A program made the position numbers and the translations under genes. The notes beneath the pieces were generated by a model. It ran no database searches and had not been told where the DNA came from. It worked only from the letters and a program-made list of their open reading frames with translations. From NCBI GenBank assembly GCA_022747635.1, contig JAKTNV010000267.1:62001-126000 (forward strand): 64,000 bases of DNA. Reading direction: 5' to 3'. Within the stretch, counting starts at the first letter, position 1; the number at the start of each line of letters is the position of its first letter. Below, piece by piece: positions 58,325 through 64,000 of the stretch. This stretch comes from Hetaerina americana (lineage: Eukaryota > Arthropoda > Insecta > Odonata > Calopterygidae).

Positions 58325-59258
58325 TTTGAGGTGTATAGAAGGCATTTTTTTCATTTTTAGAAATTTTAATTTTTCACATTTTTCCATGAAAAGTGCCACC
58401 CCCCCCCTTTGGGTTCTAGGTGAAAATCTCACTCGACACAAATCAAATAAAAATGTTTCCATGGTGTGTATTGTTGTTCATTTTCATCAAATAAAAAAAA
58501 TAAAACCCAGAATAAATCCTGAAAGACAAGAAATGAGCATAAAAGATGCTTCAGCGCAAGTGTTATCGTTGCTAAAAGAGCAAAAATTTCAAAAAATATT
58601 GCGAATAACAGCAATCTTCTGTTTTAGAGTGAATGTTTGAGGGATATAGAAGGCATTTTTTTCATTTTTTAAATTTATATTTTTTACATTTTTCCATGAA
58701 AAGTGCCAATACCCCCCCTTTGGGTTCAAGGTGAAAATCTCACTCGACACATATCTACAAACATGTTTCCAAGCTGTGTACTGTTGTTCATTTTCATCAA
58801 ATAAAATAAATAAAACCCAGAATAAATTCTGAAAGACAAGAAATGAGCATAAAAGATGCTTCAGCGCAAGTGTTAACGTTGCTAAAAGAGCCCAAATTTC
58901 AATAAATATTGCGAAAAACAACAATCTTCTGTTTTAGAGTGAATGTTTGAGGTGTATAGAAGGCATTTTTTTTATTTTTAGAAATTTTAATTTTTTACAT
59001 TATTCCATGAAAAGTGCCAATACCCCCCCCTTTGGGTTCTAGGTGAAAATCTCACTAGACACAAATCAAACAAAAATGTTTCCATGGTGTGTATTGTTGT
59101 TCATTTTCATTAAATAAACAAAATAAAACCCAGAATAAATCCTGAAAGACAAGAAATGAGCATAAAAGATGCTTCAGCGCAAGTGTTAACGTTGCTAAAA
59201 GAGCCCAAATTTCAAAAAATATTGCGAAAAACAACAATCTTCTGTTTTAGAGTGAATG
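58325..59258 (+). repeat. Three-monomer block repeated at 63018-63951
   Basis: Offset is exactly 4693 bp for starts 58325, 58636 and 58946. Private markers are AATCAAATAAAAATG, GTTATCGTTGC, TTTTTTAAATTTATATTTTT, CTACAAACATGTTTCC and CTCACTAGACAC. The copies separate inside the third monomer, which ends as an ordinary unit here and as family G in the other copy. Confidence 0.8.
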
Positions 59259-59574
59259 TTTGAGGTGAACAGAAGGCATTTATTTTATTTTTATAAATTT
59301 TAATTTTTTACATTTTTCCATGAAAAGTGCCAATACCCCCCCCCGCTTTGGGTTCTAGGTGAAAATCTCACTCGACAGAAATCAAACAAAAATATTTCCA
59401 CGGTGTGTATTGTTGTTCATTTTCATCAAATAAACAAAATAAAACCAAGAATAAATCCTGAAAGACAAGAAATGAGCATAAAAGATGCTTCAGCGCAAGT
59501 GTTAACGTTGCTATAAGAGCCCATATTTCAAAAAAAATTGCGAAAAACAACAATCTTCTGTTTTAGAGTGAATG

Positions 59575-60511
59575 TTTGAGGTGTACAGAAGGCATTTATT
59601 ATATTTTTATAAATTTTAATTTTTTACATTTATCAATGAAAAGTGCCAATACCCCCCCCTTTGGGTTCTAGGTGAAAATCTCACTCGACACAAATGAAAC
59701 AAAAATGTTTCCATGGTGTGTATTGTTGTTCATTTTCATCAAAAAAAGAAAATAAAACCCAGAATAAATCCTGAAAGACAAGAAATGAGCATAAAAGATG
59801 CTTCAGCGCAAGTGTTAACGTTACTAAAAGAGCCCAAATTTCAAAAAATATTGCGAAAAACAGCAATCTTCTGTTTAAGAGTGAATGTTTGAGGTGTATA
59901 GAAGGCATTTTTTTCATTTTTAGAAAATTTAATTTTTCACATTTTTCCATGAAAAGTGCCAATACCCCCCCTTTGGGTTCTAGGTGAAAATCTCACTCGA
60001 CACATATCTACAAAAATGTTTCCAAGCTGTGTACTGTTGTTCATTTTCATCAAATAAACAATATAAAACCCAGAATAAATCCTGAAAGACAAGAAATGAG
60101 CATAAAAGATGCTTCAGCGCAAGTGTTAACGTTACTAAAAGAGCCCAAGTTTCAAAAAATATTGCGAAAAACAGCAATCTTCTGTTGTAGAATGAATGTT
60201 TGAGGTGTATAGAAGGCATTTTTTTCATTTTTAGAAATTTTAAATTTTCATATTTTTCCATGAAAAGTTCCAATACCCCCCCCTTTGGTTTCTAGGTGAA
60301 AATCTCACACGACACAAATCAAACAAAAATGTTTCCATGGTGTGTATTGTTGTTCATTTTCATCAAATAAACAAAATAAAACCCAGAATAAATCCTGAAA
60401 GACAAGAAATGAGCATAAAAGATGCTTTAGCGCAAGTGTTAACGTTGCTAAAAGAACCCAAATTTAAAAAAATATTGCGAAAAACAACAATCTTCTGTTG
60501 TAGAGTGAATG
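59575..60511 (+). repeat. G-H-C block related to 50841-51779
   Basis: Offset is 8733-8734 bp (28 monomers). Shared markers are AAAAAAAGAAAATAAAACCC, TTTTTAGAAAATTTAATT and, in the H unit, CACATATCTAC with AAATAAACAATATAAAACC. Confidence 0.75.
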
Positions 60512-60960
60512 TTTGAGGCGTATAGAAGGCATTTTTTTCATTTTTAGAAATTTTAATTATTCACATTTTTCCATGAAAAGTGCCAATACCCCCACTTTGG
60601 GTTCAAGGTGAAAATCTCACTCGACACATATCTACAAAAATGTTTCCAAGCTGTGTACTGTTGTTCATTTTCATTAAATAAAATAAATAAAACCCAGAAT
60701 AAATTCTGAAAGACAAGAAATGAGCATAAAAGATGCTTCAGCGCAAGTGTTAACGTTGCTAACAGAGCCCAAATTTCAATAAATATTGCGAAAAACAACA
60801 ATCTTCTGTTTTAGAGTGAATGTTTGAGGTGTATAGAAGGCATTTATTTTATTTTTAGAAATTTTAATTTTTTACATTTTTCCATGAAAAGTGCCAATAC
60901 CCCCCCCCCCCTTTGGTTTCTAGGTGAAAATCTCACTCGACACAAATCAAACAAAAATGT
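60199..60960 (+). repeat. Three-monomer (941-bp) tandem duplication, copy 1 core
   Basis: Monomer starts 60199, 60512 and 60823 pair with 61140, 61453 and 61764 at exactly 941 bp. Both copies contain AATTTTAAATTTTCATATTT, CATTAAATAAAATAAATAAA and a very long C-run. The only differences I found are T at 60727 (GAGCATAAAAG) and 12 rather than 11 C in the long run. Confidence 0.85.
60900..60911 (+). repeat. Expanded C homopolymer (12 C), paired with 61841-61851
   Basis: This run and its 11-C partner lie at equivalent places in the 941-bp duplication. The duplication therefore preceded a one-base slippage, or one copy has a homopolymer sequencing error. Confidence 0.85.
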
Positions 60961-61139
60961 TTCCATGGTGTGTATTGTTGTTCATTTTCATCAAATAAAC
61001 AAAATAAAACCCAGAATAAATCCTGAAAGACAAGAAATGAGCATAAAAGATGCTTCAGCGCAAGTGTTAACGTTACTAAAAGAGCCCAAGTTTCAAAAAA
61101 TATTGCGAAAAACAGCAATCTTCTGTTGTAGAATGAATG

Positions 61140-61901
61140 TTTGAGGTGTATAGAAGGCATTTTTTTCATTTTTAGAAATTTTAAATTTTCATATTTTTCC
61201 ATGAAAAGTTCCAATACCCCCCCCTTTGGTTTCTAGGTGAAAATCTCACACGACACAAATCAAACAAAAATGTTTCCATGGTGTGTATTGTTGTTCATTT
61301 TCATCAAATAAACAAAATAAAACCCAGAATAAATCCTGAAAGACAAGAAATGAGCATAAAAGATGCTTTAGCGCAAGTGTTAACGTTGCTAAAAGAACCC
61401 AAATTTAAAAAAATATTGCGAAAAACAACAATCTTCTGTTGTAGAGTGAATGTTTGAGGCGTATAGAAGGCATTTTTTTCATTTTTAGAAATTTTAATTA
61501 TTCACATTTTTCCATGAAAAGTGCCAATACCCCCACTTTGGGTTCAAGGTGAAAATCTCACTCGACACATATCTACAAAAATGTTTCCAAGCTGTGTACT
61601 GTTGTTCATTTTCATTAAATAAAATAAATAAAACCCAGAATAAATTCTGAAAGACAAGAAATGAGCAAAAAAGATGCTTCAGCGCAAGTGTTAACGTTGC
61701 TAACAGAGCCCAAATTTCAATAAATATTGCGAAAAACAACAATCTTCTGTTTTAGAGTGAATGTTTGAGGTGTATAGAAGGCATTTATTTTATTTTTAGA
61801 AATTTTAATTTTTTACATTTTTCCATGAAAAGTGCCAATACCCCCCCCCCCTTTGGTTTCTAGGTGAAAATCTCACTCGACACAAATCAAACAAAAATGT
61901 T
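61140..61901 (+). repeat. Three-monomer (941-bp) tandem duplication, copy 2 core
   Basis: Second copy of 60199-60960, with A at 61668 (GAGCAAAAAAG) and 11 C at 61841-61851. The copies separate in the second half of the third monomer, which is H-type at 60823 and C-type (GAGCGTAAAAG) at 61764. Confidence 0.85.
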
Positions 61902-62390
61902 TCCATGGTGTGTATTGTTGTTCATTTTCATCAAATAAACAAAATAAAACCCAGAATAAATCCTGAAAGACAAGAAATGAGCGTAAAAGATGCTTTAGCG
62001 CAAGTGTTAACGTTGCTAAAAGAACCCAAATTTAAAAAAATATTGCGAAAAACAACAATCTTCTGTTGTAGAGTGAATGTTTGAGGTGTATAGAAGGCAT
62101 TTTTTTCATTTTTAGAAAATTTAATTTTTCACATTTTTCCATGAAAAGTGCCAATACCCCCCCTTTGGGTTCTAGGTGAAAATCTCACTCGACACATATC
62201 TACAAAAATGTTTCCAAGCTGTGTACTGTTGTTCATTTTCATCAAATAAACAATATAAAACCCAGAATAAATCCTGAAAGACAAGAAATGAGCATAAAAG
62301 ATGCTTCAGCGCAAGTGTTAACGTTGCTAAAAGAGCCCAAATTTCAATAAATATTGCGAAAAACAACAATCTTCTGTTTTAGAGTGAATG

Positions 62391-63017
62391 TTTGAGGTGT
62401 ATAGAAGGCATTTATTTTATTTTTAGAAATTTTAATTTTTTACATTTTTCCATGAAAAGTGCCAATACCCCCCCCCTTTGGTTTCTTGGTGAAAATCTCA
62501 CTCGACACAAATCAAACAAAAATGTTTCCATGGTGTGTATTGTTGTTCATTTTCATCAAATAAACAAAATAAAACCCAGAATAAATCCTGAAAGACAAGA
62601 AATGAGCGTAAAAGATGCTTTAGCGCAAGTGTTAACGTTGCTAAAAGAACCCAAATTTAAAAAAATATTGCGAAAAACAACAATCTTCTGTTGTAGAGTG
62701 AATGTTTGAGGTGTATAGAAGGCATTTTTTTCATTTTTAGAAATTTTAATTTTTCACATTTTTCCATGAAAAGTGCCAATACCCCCCCCTTTGGTTTCTA
62801 GGTGAAAATCTCACTCGACACAAATCAAACAAAAATGTTTCCATGGTGTGTATTGTTGTTCATTTTCATCAAATAAACAAAATAAAACCCAGAATTAATC
62901 CTGAAAGACAAGAAATGAGCGTAAAAGATGCTTTAGCGCAAGTGTTAACGTTGCTAAAAGAACCCAAATTTAAAAAAATATTGCGAAAAACAACAATCTT
63001 CTGTTGTAGAGTGAATG
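62391..63017 (+). repeat. Single-monomer tandem doublet of the C subfamily
   Basis: The units at 62391 and 62705 both read GAGCGTAAAAG, GATGCTTTAGCGC and TTTAAAAAAATATT, and both end CTGTTGTAGAG. The second also has CAGAATTAATCC, shared with the monomer at 58013. The first has the unusual TTTCTTGGTG in place of TTTCTAGGTG. Confidence 0.75.
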
Positions 63018-63951
63018 TTTGAGGTGTATAGAAAGCATTTTTTTCATTTTTAGAAATTTTAATTTTTCACATTTTTCCATGAAAAGTGCCAACCCCCCCT
63101 TTTGGGTTCTAGGTGAAAATCTCACTCGACACAAATCAAATAAAAATGTTTCCATGGTGTGTATTGTTGTTCATTTTCATCAAATAAAAAAAAGAAAACC
63201 CAGAATAAATCCTGAAAGACAAGAAATGAGCATAAAAGATGCTTCAGCGCAAGTGTTATCGTTGCTAAAAGAGCCAAAATTTCAAAAAATATTGCGAAAA
63301 ACAGCAATCTTCTGTTTTAGAGTGAATGTTTGAGGTGTATAGAAGGCATTTTTTTCATTTTTTAAATTTATATTTTTTACATTTTTCCATGAAAAGTGCC
63401 AATACCCCCCCTTTGGGTTCAAGGTGAAAATCTCACTCGACACATATCTACAAACATGTTTCCAAGCTGTGTACTGTTGTTCATTTTCATCAAATAAAAT
63501 AAATAAAACCCAGAATAAATTCTGAAAGACAAGAAATGAGCATAAAAGATGCTTCAGCGCAAGTGTTAACGTTGCTAAAAGAGCCCAAATTTCAATAAAT
63601 ATTGCGAAAAACAACAATCTTCTGTTTTAGAGTGAATGTTTGAGGTGTATAGAAGGCATTTATTTTATTTTTAGAAATTTTAATTTTTTACATTTTTCCA
63701 TGAAAAGTGCCAATACCCCCCCCTTTGGGTTCTAGGTGAAAATCTCACTAGACACAAATCAAACAAAAATGTTTCCATGGTGTGTATTGTTGTTCATTTT
63801 CATCAAAAAAAGAAAATAAAACCCAGAATAAATCCTGAAAGACAAGAAATGAGCATAAAAGATGCTTCAGCGCAAGTGTTAACGTTACTAAAAGAGCCCA
63901 AATTTCAAAAAATATTGCGAAAAACAGCAATCTTCTGTTTAAGAGTGAATG
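63018..63951 (+). repeat. Second copy of 58325-59258
   Basis: Shares the private variants of 58325-59258. It differs in the C-tract (CCCCCCTTTTGGG), in AAAAAAAAGAAAACCC and in GAGCCAAAATTTC where the other copy has GAGCAAAAATTTC. Confidence 0.8.
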
Positions 63952-64000
63952 TTTGAGGTGTATAGAAGGCATTTTTTTCATTTTTAGAAAATTTAATTTT
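63952..64000 (+). repeat. Truncated 5' end of a monomer at the right window edge
   Basis: The last 49 bases are the landmark plus the start of the T-block, with the variant TTTTTAGAAAATTTAATT. The same variant occurs at 51155, 59888 and 62080 in H or E units, so the next monomer probably belongs to that group. The array continues beyond the window. Confidence 0.9.

Larger units (their letters stand above)
1..64000. repeat. Tandem satellite array, ~312-bp monomer, about 205 complete units
   Basis: The landmark TTTGAGG recurs at 17, 328, 641, 948, 1261 and so on to 63952, always on the same strand; (63952-17)/205 gives 311.9 bp. No junction shows an inversion, insertion or unique sequence, and both window ends lie inside monomers. 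Spacing is mostly 311-314 bp, with recurrent 307-bp units, three 300-301-bp units and a few of 315-317 bp. Most of the length difference comes from the C homopolymer. About 312 bp is close to two nucleosome repeats, a common satellite size. No function can be read from the sequence; centromeric or pericentromeric heterochromatin is an inference from array size alone. I do not recognise the family. Confidence 0.98.
57388..64000 (+). repeat. Array segment 8: 21 monomers plus a partial
   Basis: Family order: C D C x E x x G H C E H C E C E C C x E G. It includes a 3-monomer tandem duplication (offset 941 bp) and a copy of 58325-59258 at 63018-63951 (offset 4693 bp). Several C monomers here form a subfamily with GAGCGTAAAAG (58013, 61764, 62391, 62705). 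No gene is seen. Confidence 0.75.

Noticed and set aside
58673..58683. Matches to the yeast replication-origin consensus (ATTTATATTTT here; TTTTACATTTT in many monomers)
   Set aside because: An 11-base A/T motif is expected by chance in such sequence, and nothing suggests a budding yeast host.
1..64000. CRISPR array
   Set aside because: Repeats are regular, but the whole 312-bp unit is repeated and there are no unique spacers between short direct repeats.
1..64000. Telomeric repeats, rRNA, tRNA or 5S-derived satellite
   Set aside because: No telomere-type short repeat and no tRNA or rRNA landmark sequence or fold is visible in the monomer.

Overview
The window is one uninterrupted tandem satellite array. 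I see no supportable gene, RNA gene, transposon or unique-sequence island. A landmark (TTTGAGG, usually followed by TGTATAGAAGG) recurs from base 17 to base 63952. I located 206 occurrences by eye, giving 205 complete monomers with a mean spacing of about 312 bp. Most are 307-317 bp, with three short ones of 300-301 bp. All are in the same head-to-tail orientation. The array enters and leaves the window in mid-monomer, so it is longer than 64 kb. One monomer counted by hand is about 32% G+C. A long, AT-rich, gene-free satellite of this kind points to a eukaryotic nuclear genome, in heterochromatin or possibly a centromere. I do not recognise the family and cannot name the organism.

Each monomer has the same anatomy: landmark; a T-rich block with five T-tracts; a small TTTTC-CAT-GAAAA dyad; a C homopolymer of very variable length (0 to 12 C); TTTGGGTTCTAGG or TTTGGTTTCTAGG; a segment around CTCACTCGACAC; CCATGG; an A-rich block containing AATAAA; and a conserved core GCGCAAGTGTTAACGTT. 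Four CpGs sit at fixed places. Monomers fall into about eight recurring variant families, which I call A to H from diagnostic bases, plus recombinants (x).

Layout: 0-8 kb holds two partial runs of the order C-D-E-A-B. 8-14 kb is rich in A/B alternation. 14-32 kb mixes all families, with a partial copy of the 11.6-14.4 kb block at an offset of about 8.74 kb and another C-D-E-A-B run near 29.4-30.9 kb. The clearest higher-order repeat is a 20-monomer block at 31.87-38.08 kb repeated at 39.95-46.16 kb, offset about 8.08 kb or 26 monomers. Its two copies differ by whole-monomer gains and losses. A second long-range repeat, offset about 6.86 kb or 22 monomers, links 45.85-50.5 kb with 52.7-57.4 kb. 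The last 7 kb contains a near-identical 941-bp (3-monomer) tandem duplication and a 4.69-kb-offset copy.

Short reading frames on both strands repeat with the monomer. They lack ATG starts in most copies, are broken by indels in some copies and, on the plus strand, run through the C homopolymer, whose length is not kept in multiples of three. I treat them as by-products of the repeat. The main interest is the multi-scale record of unequal exchange and patchy conversion. All positions, counts and family calls are by eye and may be off by a base or mis-assigned for individual mosaic monomers.
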